Assembly: GCA_015233515.1 (NCBI GenBank)
Contig: JADFXS010000061.1
Coordinates: forward strand, 1 to 12,357
DNA: 12,357 bases
Origin: Deltaproteobacteria bacterium
GTDB taxonomy: Bacteria > Desulfobacterota > Desulfarculia > Adiutricales > JAGVGV01
Direction: 5' to 3'
Under the pieces are notes generated by a model. The model was given only the letters and a program-made list of their open reading frames with translations. It did not search any database and was not told the DNA's origin. Numbering within the stretch: position 1 is the first letter of the stretch; each line of letters opens with the position of its first letter. The translations under genes were made by a program, and so were the position numbers. Of this stretch, positions 1 through 5,725 are shown piece by piece.

Positions 1-52
1 CAAATGCTCGAGTTATATGATACTTTATAAATCTAAATGTCCAAACTCCAGA

Positions 53-93
53 CCCGCGGCAAGCCGCGGGGAATGCGCTCGCTTGCATGTTCA
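53..93 (+). repeat. 41-nt hairpin repeat, copy A
   Basis: A perfect 8-bp stem (53-60 with 63-70, loop AA) is followed by a tail of about 23 nt that contains a second small stem (ATGC 73-76 with GCAT 85-88). The same 41 nt recur at 5598-5638 with only three differences, two of which compensate each other in the stem. The last three bases (91-93) are the stop codon of the minus-strand helicase gene, so the element abuts or supplies the end of that gene. It could act as a 3' end or mRNA-stabilising structure. No T-run follows, so it is not a canonical intrinsic terminator. REP-like is my description, not a database match. Confidence 0.75.
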
Positions 94-3054
94 TAAAGTA
101 AGCAAGCCGATCAGTTCCTCCGGGCTGCAGGATTTAATTATGCTAGGATCGTCTTCTTGAATAATATCATTGAGAATTGCTTTTTTTCTTTCGATGATGG
201 CTGCGATTTTTTCTTCTAAAGTTCCTTCGGTCAGAAGCTTGAACACCTGAACGGTCCGACGTTGCCCTATTCGATGCACACGGTCCGTGGCCTGATTCTC
301 CTTAGCCGCGTTCCACCATCGGTCATAATGGATTACTACAGACCCCGCCACCAGATCGATGCCTACGCCGCCGGCCTTGAGACTGCCCAGGAACACACGG
401 CAGGCCGGGTCGGCATCAAATTTAGCGACAATCTGACCGCGATCCCGGCTTTGCCCGGTAAGAGTCACGAAGCTGACGTCAATCGAGCGCAAATAATTTT
501 CCATTATTTTTATCATATCGAGAAATTGGCTGAAAACGACCACTTTCTCTCCGCTATCCAGGGATTCTTGAATTATTTCCTTAAAAAGCTCCCACTTTCC
601 GGATTGATAATCATCATACTGCTCGATCTCCCTGGTGATCAAGGCGGGATGATTGCATATTCGCTTCAATAAGTTCAACAGGGCGAAGATGTGGATATAA
701 GGAACCGGCTCTTTACCGGATCGAATCGTGTCGATTAATTTTCGTCCGCGATTTTCCACCGCATCCCGATAAAGCTTGATCTGGTCATCACTCAAGGTGC
801 AACTACGCAAATCCTCTATTTTTTCCGGGAGTTCGGTCAGGACCGTCGCCTTGGTTCGGCGCAGGATGAAGGGCGTCACCAGCCGCCGCAATTCCTCCCG
901 GCCTTTAGTGGATACATAATCGCCGGCCGAAGCGCCGTATCGGTCCTTGAACGACTGATCGCCTCCCAAATAACCGGGTAAAACCAGATCGAACAGGGCC
1001 TTGAGATCTTGGAGGCGGTTTTCGATCGGAGTGCCGGTTAGTCCGATTTTAATTCCGGAACGTATGGATTTCGCGGCTTCATGAGTTTGCGTCAGCGGAT
1101 TCTTCAGGCTGTGAATTTCATCAAACACGGCCAGAGACCAGTCGATTTCCTTCAACAGGTCTTGATCGTTATAAAGCAGTCCATAGGAGGTCAAGAGTAT
1201 ATCATGCGCTGGAAGAACAGCTTTCAAATCTCGATGTGGGCCATGATAAAGCGCCGGCTTCAGGCTTGGCGCGAATTTCTGTATCTTGTCCCGCCAGTGG
1301 CTTAAAACCGTGGTGGGACAAACCACCAATATCGGACCATCGGCCAAACCTAGTTCTCTGATACCGGCCATCAAGGCCATGGCCTGATGAGTTTTGCCCA
1401 GCCCCATTTCATCGCACAACAATCCTCCCAAACGGTTTTCGAATAGAAAAAGAAGCCATTTAAGGCCCAAAACCTGGTAGGCGCGCAGATCGGCGGGTTC
1501 TTTCGGCAAAAAGGCCTCGGGCGTCCTTGGCTGTAATTCCATAATTCTTTTCAGTATGTTATCTTTTTCCGAATCACCCTTCACTTGGACCGGAGCTTCA
1601 CTGCTCGCCGTTAATTGTAAAAAACCGAGAGAAGATAATTTAAGCTGCTTCCCGGAAGCAGTCGAACCCGATATGAAGCTGGACTTTAAAATATCGAAGA
1701 CATCCGCATTGGTGTCGACCCAACCTTCGGAAGTATATACATAACGTTGGTTATCGTTGCGGGCCTGGATCAGTTCGGCCAGGGACAAGGAAGCTTTACC
1801 AAAACCATACCGAACATCCAACCAAAGCCAATTTCTATCAATCGCTTTGGAGATAATTTCCAAACGATCAAATTTTTTCAAAATGCGAAAACTTTTTATT
1901 TCCGGGGAGATAATAATTTTATTTTCGTTGATATCTTCAGCATGTTCTTCCAGAAAAATCGGAACCTGCGATCTCTTGAGCAGCATACGGACAGGAGCTT
2001 GAAAGCGTCTTTCCCGTCCCGTGCTCTTTTCTAACTCCGCCATAATTCCGAGGTCTTTCAAATAAATAAGGTCTCCATACCGAAAGCGTTCAAAATCCAC
2101 GCCCTGTATAAAGGCGGTCTCACCTTTTTCTTGCAGCATCTGGATGACCGGACGAACTTCCAGGTCTAGTTCCGTGGCGCGGCTGATTTTAAAAATCGAT
2201 TTCAGGGGAACAGGGTGAATGGCAAAATCCTCCTGATTAGGCAGATGTTCCTTGATTCCTTTTATAAACAAGCGGACCTTGTCGCGGGGAATCACCAATC
2301 TGATAATTATCCGGCCCCCGTCTTGACGGATCGCCACGGTAAATTCACCCGTTTTTAAATCGATTTCCGGCTTCAGCGTAATATCCGCTGTGCCGTTTTC
2401 ATGAAAACAGTGATAGGCCATCCGGTACCAAACGCTGTTTTCCATCAGCATCCGATTGGTTTTCAGTTGAAGTCCTTTTTGATGTATGACCCGCTCTTGT
2501 TCGGTGCGAGTCATCAGGACCAGCTTGTTCAGTAGAACGGCCCGATCATGTTTACTGTCCCGGGATATCTTGCCCAGACGCTGGTGAAACGTAGCGCTGT
2601 CCGGCCCCACGGAGTAATACCTGGCCAAGTTCAAACCTTTGGAGTTGGTGACCAGGATATAGCTGTTTTCCCCCGAACCGGAGGATTGCAGCTGAAGATC
2701 TTCCAGGGTTTCGCGCCCTCCATCGCCGAGAATGGCAGCCAGGCGATACCAAAGGCTGCCTCGGAAAGCATCATAAGGCGTCAGCCCATTTGAACGAATT
2801 TTAAAAGCCTTGTAAACTTCCACCAAATCTAAAATATGTTGGCAGGTCTGCTTTTTGTTCTTGGTGCAATCACAAATTCTTAAATCAAATCCGGCATTAG
2901 CGCCAAAAATAAGCAGGGAGACGCCGGTTGACTTTTCCGAAGAAACAGGCAATAAGGCCAACCCATTCCGATGAAATTCCAATCGCTCAAAATTGGGGAT
3001 ATCCGCAAATGTGTTGGTTGGTTGGCCGAGTGGGCTGATCACTTCCGAGGTCAT
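91..3054 (-). CDS. SNF2-family DNA helicase/ATPase with SWIM zinc finger
   Basis: A large SNF2-type, ATP-dependent DNA translocase that probably remodels protein-DNA or transcription complexes; its bacterial target is unknown. Positions are given in the longest reading (TTG at 3096, 1001 aa). A SWIM finger is visible as C75-x-C77 and C85-x-H87. A long middle region of about 400 residues has no motif I recognise. The helicase core begins near 535, with Walker A DEMGLGKT (562-569), DEIH (659-662), LTGTP (686-690), a motif V region near 904-915 and QATDRVHRIGQ (935-945). All core motifs are intact, so it should be an active ATPase. I prefer ATG at 3054 (987 aa), which has AAAGGAAG upstream, although the spacing is long; TTG at 3096 has no visible ribosome binding site. 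The gene stands alone and is divergent from the GntR regulator. Nothing nearby (nuclease, methylase) suggests a defence island. Confidence 0.93.
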   Translation of the reverse strand: MTSEVISPLGQPTNTFADIPNFERLEFHRNGLALLPVSSEKSTGVSLLIFGANAGFDLRICDCTKNKKQTCQHILDLVEVYKAFKIRSNGLTPYDAFRGSLWYRLAAILGDGGRETLEDLQLQSSGSGENSYILVTNSKGLNLARYYSVGPDSATFHQRLGKISRDSKHDRAVLLNKLVLMTRTEQERVIHQKGLQLKTNRMLMENSVWYRMAYHCFHENGTADITLKPEIDLKTGEFTVAIRQDGGRIIIRLVIPRDKVRLFIKGIKEHLPNQEDFAIHPVPLKSIFKISRATELDLEVRPVIQMLQEKGETAFIQGVDFERFRYGDLIYLKDLGIMAELEKSTGRERRFQAPVRMLLKRSQVPIFLEEHAEDINENKIIISPEIKSFRILKKFDRLEIISKAIDRNWLWLDVRYGFGKASLSLAELIQARNDNQRYVYTSEGWVDTNADVFDILKSSFISGSTASGKQLKLSSLGFLQLTASSEAPVQVKGDSEKDNILKRIMELQPRTPEAFLPKEPADLRAYQVLGLKWLLFLFENRLGGLLCDEMGLGKTHQAMALMAGIRELGLADGPILVVCPTTVLSHWRDKIQKFAPSLKPALYHGPHRDLKAVLPAHDILLTSYGLLYNDQDLLKEIDWSLAVFDEIHSLKNPLTQTHEAAKSIRSGIKIGLTGTPIENRLQDLKALFDLVLPGYLGGDQSFKDRYGASAGDYVSTKGREELRRLVTPFILRRTKATVLTELPEKIEDLRSCTLSDDQIKLYRDAVENRGRKLIDTIRSGKEPVPYIHIFALLNLLKRICNHPALITREIEQYDDYQSGKWELFKEIIQESLDSGEKVVVFSQFLDMIKIMENYLRSIDVSFVTLTGQSRDRGQIVAKFDADPACRVFLGSLKAGGVGIDLVAGSVVIHYDRWWNAAKENQATDRVHRIGQRRTVQVFKLLTEGTLEEKIAAIIERKKAILNDIIQEDDPSIIKSCSPEELIGLLTL

Positions 3055-3146
3055 ACTCTGGATCAAGCTTCCTTTATTCAATAGTTTCTCAAGCAATCGT
3101 CTTAAAGGTCGAGTCGGTAATACCTTGATCCGGTGACTTTTTCATT

Positions 3147-3190
3147 AAAAAAAACGCCCCCGACCTAGCTGAAGGTCCAATATAGGTCCA
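3147..3190. promoter_or_regulatory. Repeats and A/T tract in the helicase upstream region
   Basis: Read on the plus strand, an A8 tract (3147-3154) is followed by a GC-rich stretch, then GACCT (3162-3166) inverted against AGGTC (3173-3177), then the heptamer AGGTCCA twice (3173-3179 and 3184-3190). The two heptamers start 11 bp apart, about one helical turn. On the helicase-coding strand this reads as a weak 5-bp hairpin, a G-rich stretch and T8, which resembles a poor terminator or attenuator in the helicase leader. It could equally be a regulator site. I could not assign a convincing -35/-10 pair for the helicase. Confidence 0.3.
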
Positions 3191-3245
3191 CTATTAACCT
3201 TTTAAAAAATATCAGATAAACAAATCAAAGAATAGCTATGCCGAC

Positions 3246-3271
3246 TTGTCAGCATAATATACGGATATAAT
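3246..3271 (+). promoter_or_regulatory. Possible sigma-70 promoter of the GntR gene
   Basis: A perfect -10 box TATAAT lies at 3266-3271. The best-looking -35, TTGTCA at 3246-3251, is only 14 bp away, shorter than the usual 16-18. At proper spacing the -35 (GACTTG, 3243-3248) is poor. The site is about 100 nt before the start codon, and the palindromic operator lies between it and the ribosome binding site. Confidence 0.3.
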
Positions 3272-3298
3272 GTCAGATTAAAGGCTGGACATTCAAGG

Positions 3299-3308
3299 CT
3301 TGGCCAAG
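3299..3308. promoter_or_regulatory. 10-bp palindrome upstream of the GntR gene
   Basis: CTTGGCCAAG is a perfect palindrome between the candidate promoter and the 13-bp GntR operator. It may be a second protein-binding site. A 10-bp palindrome is short enough to occur by chance, so this is only noted. Confidence 0.25.
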
Positions 3309-3323
3309 TAAGGTCAGCCGATC

Positions 3324-3336
3324 ATGGTCCGACCAT
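3324..3336. promoter_or_regulatory. Probable FadR/GntR-family operator
   Basis: ATGGTC-C-GACCAT is a perfect 6-1-6 inverted repeat that matches the TGGTNNNACCA-type core known for FadR-subfamily GntR regulators. It lies 31 bp before the start codon of a FadR-type regulator and downstream of a TATAAT box, which fits a self-repression site. The match to the family core and the placement are seen directly; binding by this protein is inferred. Confidence 0.65.
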
Positions 3337-3367
3337 TCTTTCCTGAGAAAAAGGAGCCAAAATCTTC

Positions 3368-4201
3368 ATGTTCAGGACGGTCCGGCAAAAGCATATCCCT
3401 CAAGAACTCGCCAACCAAATAGAACAAGCTTTGCTCGATCAGAAGCTTAAACCGGGCGATCGCCTGCAATACGAACGGGAATTGCAAAATATTTTTCAAG
3501 CCAGTCGAGGAGCCATTCGCGAAGCTCTCGGTATTCTCAAGCAAAAGGGTCTGATAGAAATCAAGCGCGGCGGCGACGGCGGCGCTTATATCACCGATTT
3601 GAAGGTCAGCAAGGTCAGCGAAAGCTTGACTTTCCTCATCAAACATCGGCGCGTATCGTTCAACGAGCTGGCCGAATTCCGGGAATGCGTCGAAGGTTTG
3701 GCCGCCGGATTAGCCGCGGAGCGAGTGAAACCGGAAGAGGTCGCGGAGATGCGCCTGCTTCTCAACGAGATGAAACATCAAATCGACGGTGGCCGGACGG
3801 TATGGGAAAAATTCTACCAATCAGAACGCAAAATGCACGAGATATTGGCGCATCTTTCAGGTAATTTAATCATCGAGTGGGTCCTTACTACCATTCACGT
3901 CAACCTCGACGCCTATGCCGAACTGGTTTTTTGGAACGAACCCGGCGTCGACGAGGCGTACCGGGACTGGACAGAGATTGTCGACGGCCTGGAAAAAGGA
4001 GAAGTGACCCGAGTAAATTCCTTGGTTCGTAGTCATGTCTTTCGCTTCAGCCAAGCCATTCGGGAAGGGGCGCAAAGAGAAGGCCTCATTTGTGGCGAGG
4101 GCGGCGAAATACTGCTCGGTGTTCGCAAATCCTCGGACATTGAGCGCGACTCATTGGTGGACAAAGCCAAAAGAAGTGATATTAGCGAGTCTCAAACATA
4201 G
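3368..4201 (+). CDS. FadR-subfamily GntR transcriptional regulator (FCD domain)
   Basis: A 277-aa cytoplasmic DNA-binding regulator. The N-terminal winged helix (about residues 8-77) has the GntR pattern: KPGDRLQYERELQ, then SRGAIREALGILKQKGLI and a wing with GGDGGAYI. An all-helical FCD effector domain follows (about 98-232). FCD domains often bind a metal and a small carboxylate using Asp/His ligands. Here E153, H157 and H223 occupy ligand-like positions, but the position of the usual central His appears to be W201, so the metal site may be altered. About 40 C-terminal residues extend past the domain. AAGGAG at 3351-3356 supports the ATG start with an 11-nt spacer. The gene is followed by the BCAA aminotransferase and transporter genes on the same strand with no strong terminator between, so it probably controls BCAA uptake or use. 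The effector is unknown. Confidence 0.92.
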   Translation: MFRTVRQKHIPQELANQIEQALLDQKLKPGDRLQYERELQNIFQASRGAIREALGILKQKGLIEIKRGGDGGAYITDLKVSKVSESLTFLIKHRRVSFNELAEFRECVEGLAAGLAAERVKPEEVAEMRLLLNEMKHQIDGGRTVWEKFYQSERKMHEILAHLSGNLIIEWVLTTIHVNLDAYAELVFWNEPGVDEAYRDWTEIVDGLEKGEVTRVNSLVRSHVFRFSQAIREGAQREGLICGEGGEILLGVRKSSDIERDSLVDKAKRSDISESQT

Positions 4202-4228
4202 ACGGCTGAAATAGTTTTAAACCGGTTC

Positions 4229-4246
4229 GGTCCGGACGCCGACCAT
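4229..4246. promoter_or_regulatory. Weak second GntR-type half-site cluster
   Basis: GGTC (4229-4232) and GACCAT (4241-4246) repeat the half-sites of the 3324-3336 operator, but with 8 nt between the arms instead of 1. An 8-bp palindrome GTCCGGAC lies inside. The site is 150 nt before the aminotransferase start. The altered spacing makes a true operator doubtful. Confidence 0.2.
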
Positions 4247-4296
4247 CACTCAGGACACGGCGCGGATTAGGTTCGATTCGGTAAGCATCGAGGTTG

Positions 4297-4356
4297 ATGC
4301 TGAAGAAACCAATAAAATCATTTTATTTCCACCATCTTCTTATTTCCCGGAAATAA
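4297..4356 (+). CDS. Possible 19-codon leader ORF upstream of ilvE
   Basis: An ATG at 4297 opens MLKKPIKSFYFHHLLISRK and stops at 4354-4356. A GAGG (4290-4293) precedes it, rather close to the start. Leu-Leu-Ile codons at positions 14-16 sit exactly over the left arm of the downstream hairpin, and five of 19 residues are Leu or Ile. This resembles a leader peptide placed to sense amino acid supply, but it has far fewer regulatory codons than classical ilv leaders, and an ORF this short could easily be chance. Confidence 0.2.
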   Translation: MLKKPIKSFYFHHLLISRK

Positions 4357-4370
4357 TCGGGTTTTCCGGG
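4311..4370 (+). promoter_or_regulatory. Overlapping alternative hairpins in the ilvE leader
   Basis: Three perfect dyads overlap: AATAAAA/TTTTATT (4311-4317 with 4321-4327), TTATTTCC/GGAAATAA (4340-4347 with 4349-4356) and CCCGGAAA/TTTCCGGG (4346-4353 with 4363-4370). TTATTTCC also occurs at 4323-4330 and could pair with 4349-4356. The dyads share arms, so they cannot all form at once. No U-run follows the last stem, so this is not a classical transcription attenuator; it could act on translation, serve as DNA-binding sites, or do nothing. Confidence 0.35.
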
Positions 4371-4398
4371 TGAATAACCATGAACACAAGAGGATCAT

Positions 4399-5274
4399 AT
4401 GTTAGATATCACCAAGTTAATTGTTTATGTGAATGGCCGCTTTGTTCCCGGGCCGGAGGCCGGCATTTCAGTCTTTGATCGGGGCTTGTTGTACGGTGAC
4501 GCTGTTTTCGAAGGAATTCGCGAGTATTCCGGCCGAGTCTTCAAGCTGGACGAACATATCGACCGGTTATACGACTCGGCGCAAATAATTGCACTGCACA
4601 TTCCTTTGAGCAAAAACGAAATAAAGGAAATCATCCTCGAAGTCCTGCGCCGCAATCAACTCCAGGACGCCCATATCCGTCCTATTATTACCCGTGGTTG
4701 CGGGCAGATGGGGGTTCATCCAGGCCCCGGCCTTGTCCCGACCATCATCGTTTTTGCCCATCCCTGGGCGCCGTTCCTCGGCTCGGAAGGTATCACCATG
4801 AAAACCACCGCCATCCGGCGCATTCCTCCCCAGTGCCTCGATGCCAAGGTCAAGCATGTGGGTTATCTGAACAGCATCCTCGCCGGTTTGGAAGCGGACA
4901 TAGCCGGCGCTCAGGAAGCGCTGATGCTGGACATCAATGGTTTAGTGACCGAAGGCCCCGGTGAAAACTTCCTTATCGTCAAGCACGGGGCAGTGATTTC
5001 ACCGCATACTATCAATATCCTCAACGGGATAACTCTGCGGACGGTCATGACTCTGGCCCGCGAGGCCGGAATCAGCGCCGTGGAAAAGAACTTGACTTTG
5101 GGCGATGTATATACTGCGGATGAAGCCTTTGTATGCGGAACAGGAGCGGAAATAGTCCCGGTCCGTGAAGTGGACGGGCGGCGGATCGGCGCGAGCGTTC
5201 CCGGCCCCATCACCTGTCAACTGACCACGGCCTTCAAGGAACTCGTTCGCAGGGAAGGCACCGCCGCTTATTGA
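4399..5274 (+). CDS. ilvE: Branched-chain amino acid aminotransferase (class IV PLP)
   Basis: A 291-aa fold-type IV PLP enzyme that transfers the amino group between Leu/Ile/Val and 2-oxoglutarate, the last step of BCAA synthesis and the first of degradation. Family signs are FDRGLLYGDAVFEGIR (26-41), the PLP lysine most likely K152 in VKHVGYLN, E185 in TEGPGEN contacting the pyridine nitrogen, and GTGAEIVPV (247-255) for phosphate binding. RGCGQMGVHPGP near 99-110 lies in the substrate-loop region. Length is normal for the family. The sequence resembles the archaeal/short bacterial IlvE type more than E. coli IlvE. A D-amino-acid or aminodeoxychorismate activity cannot be excluded from motifs alone, but the adjacent BCAA transporter favours BCAA. 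AAGAGGA (4388-4394) is a close ribosome binding site. Confidence 0.88.
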   Translation: MLDITKLIVYVNGRFVPGPEAGISVFDRGLLYGDAVFEGIREYSGRVFKLDEHIDRLYDSAQIIALHIPLSKNEIKEIILEVLRRNQLQDAHIRPIITRGCGQMGVHPGPGLVPTIIVFAHPWAPFLGSEGITMKTTAIRRIPPQCLDAKVKHVGYLNSILAGLEADIAGAQEALMLDINGLVTEGPGENFLIVKHGAVISPHTINILNGITLRTVMTLAREAGISAVEKNLTLGDVYTADEAFVCGTGAEIVPVREVDGRRIGASVPGPITCQLTTAFKELVRREGTAAY

Positions 5275-5309
5275 GGGTCGTCTTAAAAACGTTGGCTTAG
5301 TTAAAGCGC

Positions 5310-5327
5310 CCCGCGGCAAGTCACGGG
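5310..5327 (+). repeat. 18-nt dyad repeat, copy C (degenerate)
   Basis: CCCGCGGC-AA-GTCACGGG aligns base for base with copy A. One arm base pairs as G-U and one position is a C-A mismatch. An extra outer C-G pair (5309-5328) is present. The tail seen in copies A and B is absent. It lies 35 nt after the ilvE stop codon. Confidence 0.6.
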
Positions 5328-5333
5328 GTTGGC

Positions 5334-5476
5334 CGTAATTCACCACTTGCGGGCACCGAGGCGCGTAACTCCTGGCTGCAACGCTCGTTTCCCGATTTTG
5401 GCTCCTCGACGTATGGTGAATACGCCTGCGGGCCAAAATCGGTCCAACTTCGCGTTTCGCCTAGGATTTACGCACC
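5334..5476 (+). repeat. Interleaved inverted-repeat block
   Basis: Stem a: 5334-5345 with 5414-5424 (11 pairs, one bulged A). Stem b: 5392-5402 with 5432-5442 (11 perfect pairs, GCCAAAATCGG). Stem c: 5360-5372 with 5464-5476 (11 of 13 pairs). The arm order a, c, b, a', b', c' means a and b cross, as do a and c: a pseudoknot topology if transcribed. CACCA/TGGTG and GGATTTA motifs also recur (5473-5478 with 5491-5496; 5464-5470 and 5496-5502). It may be a structured RNA, a relic of nested mobile repeats, or a protein-binding array. Confidence 0.5.
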
Positions 5477-5504
5477 ATATCCGCGACTTGATGGTGGATT
5501 TAGG

Positions 5505-5518
5505 TCGGCGTTCGCCGA
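5505..5518 (+). repeat. Small perfect hairpin
   Basis: TCGGCG-TT-CGCCGA gives a perfect 6-bp stem with a 2-nt loop, the same loop size as the dyad repeats around it. No T-run follows. It sits just upstream of copy D. Confidence 0.4.
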
Positions 5519-5521
5519 AAT

Positions 5522-5560
5522 GTTGAAGCTCCCCGCGGCGAGTTGCGGGGAATCTTCGAC
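5522..5560 (+). repeat. 18-nt dyad repeat, copy D, inside a longer hairpin
   Basis: The core CCCGCGGC-GA-GTTGCGGG (5532-5549) aligns with copy A. Two 3'-arm changes convert G-C pairs to G-U, so pairing survives only in plus-strand RNA. An outer stem (5522-5528 with 5554-5560, 7 pairs including one G-U) extends it to a 39-nt hairpin. No T-run follows, so simple terminator function is not supported. Confidence 0.6.
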
Positions 5561-5597
5561 ATGTAAGGAAGGAGTGTTTAATTTTTTTGCTCGCTAG

Positions 5598-5638
5598 CCA
5601 GCGGCAAGCCGCTGGGAATGCGCTCGCCTGCATGTTCA
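5598..5638 (+). repeat. 41-nt hairpin repeat, copy B
   Basis: A perfect 8-bp stem (5598-5605 with 5608-5615, loop AA) and the same tail as copy A at 53-93. Relative to copy A, one stem base changes from C to A and its partner from G to T, so pairing is kept; the only other change is a T to C in the tail. The copy ends about 88 nt before the livJ start codon. Confidence 0.75.
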
Positions 5639-5664
5639 AAGGGAGGTGGTGGGGAAGCCATATT

Positions 5665-5693
5665 TTGCCGGCGTGTTGTTTTAAGAACATTAT
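5665..5693 (+). promoter_or_regulatory. Candidate sigma-70 promoter for the liv operon
   Basis: TTGCCG (5665-5670) and CATTAT (5688-5693) are separated by exactly 17 bp; each matches the consensus at 4 of 6 positions. Transcription would start near 5700 and give a short leader into a very strong ribosome binding site. The alternative is read-through from ilvE across the structured gap. Confidence 0.35.
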
Positions 5694-5707
5694 TTTATGT
5701 ACCCCTT

Positions 5708-5717
5708 AAGGAGGAGG
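5708..5717 (+). promoter_or_regulatory. Very strong ribosome binding site of livJ
   Basis: AAGGAGGAGG contains a full anti-Shine-Dalgarno match and sits 8 nt before ATG 5726. This fixes the start there rather than at an in-frame ATG 36 codons upstream, and fits the high expression typical of periplasmic binding proteins. Confidence 0.85.
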
Positions 5718-5725
5718 AATTCGAC

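Larger units (their letters stand above)
5275..5725. other. Structured 451-nt intergenic region without a credible gene
   Basis: No reading frame here looks coding: the longer open frames on either strand run straight through hairpin repeats and have no recognisable domain. It holds three copies of the 18-nt dyad (5310-5327, 5532-5549, 5598-5615), a block of interleaved inverted repeats (5334-5476), small hairpins, and near its end a candidate promoter and strong ribosome binding site for the binding-protein gene. Its length is striking given that the rest of the liv cluster is tightly packed. Confidence 0.7.

Noticed and set aside
262..672. 136-codon plus-strand frame inside the helicase gene
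   Set aside because: It is antisense to conserved helicase motifs V and VI and has no domain of its own. The other internal opposite-strand frames were dismissed likewise.
91..3054. Defence-island helicase
   Set aside because: SNF2 helicases occur in phage-defence systems, but the neighbours here are metabolic and no nuclease, methylase or other effector is visible. Genes to the left of the window could change this view.
5522..5560. Intrinsic terminator after ilvE
   Set aside because: The stem is strong but no T-run follows; the T-rich stretch at about 5582-5588 is too far downstream.
53..5638. CRISPR array
   Set aside because: The dyad copies are irregularly spaced over more than 5 kb, mostly outside any array-like spacing, and no cas-like gene is present.
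5340..5690. Open frame of 116 codons on the minus strand across the structured gap
   Set aside because: It runs through three hairpin repeats and the interleaved inverted repeats, has no recognisable domain, and is antisense to the livJ leader. The 65-codon plus-strand frame at 5329-5526 fails for the same reasons. Either could still be judged by conservation in relatives.
5618..5725. N-terminal extension of the binding protein from ATG 5618
   Set aside because: The added residues come from repeat copy B and its flank, no ribosome binding site precedes them, and they would bury the signal peptide. ATG 5726 has a near-ideal ribosome binding site.
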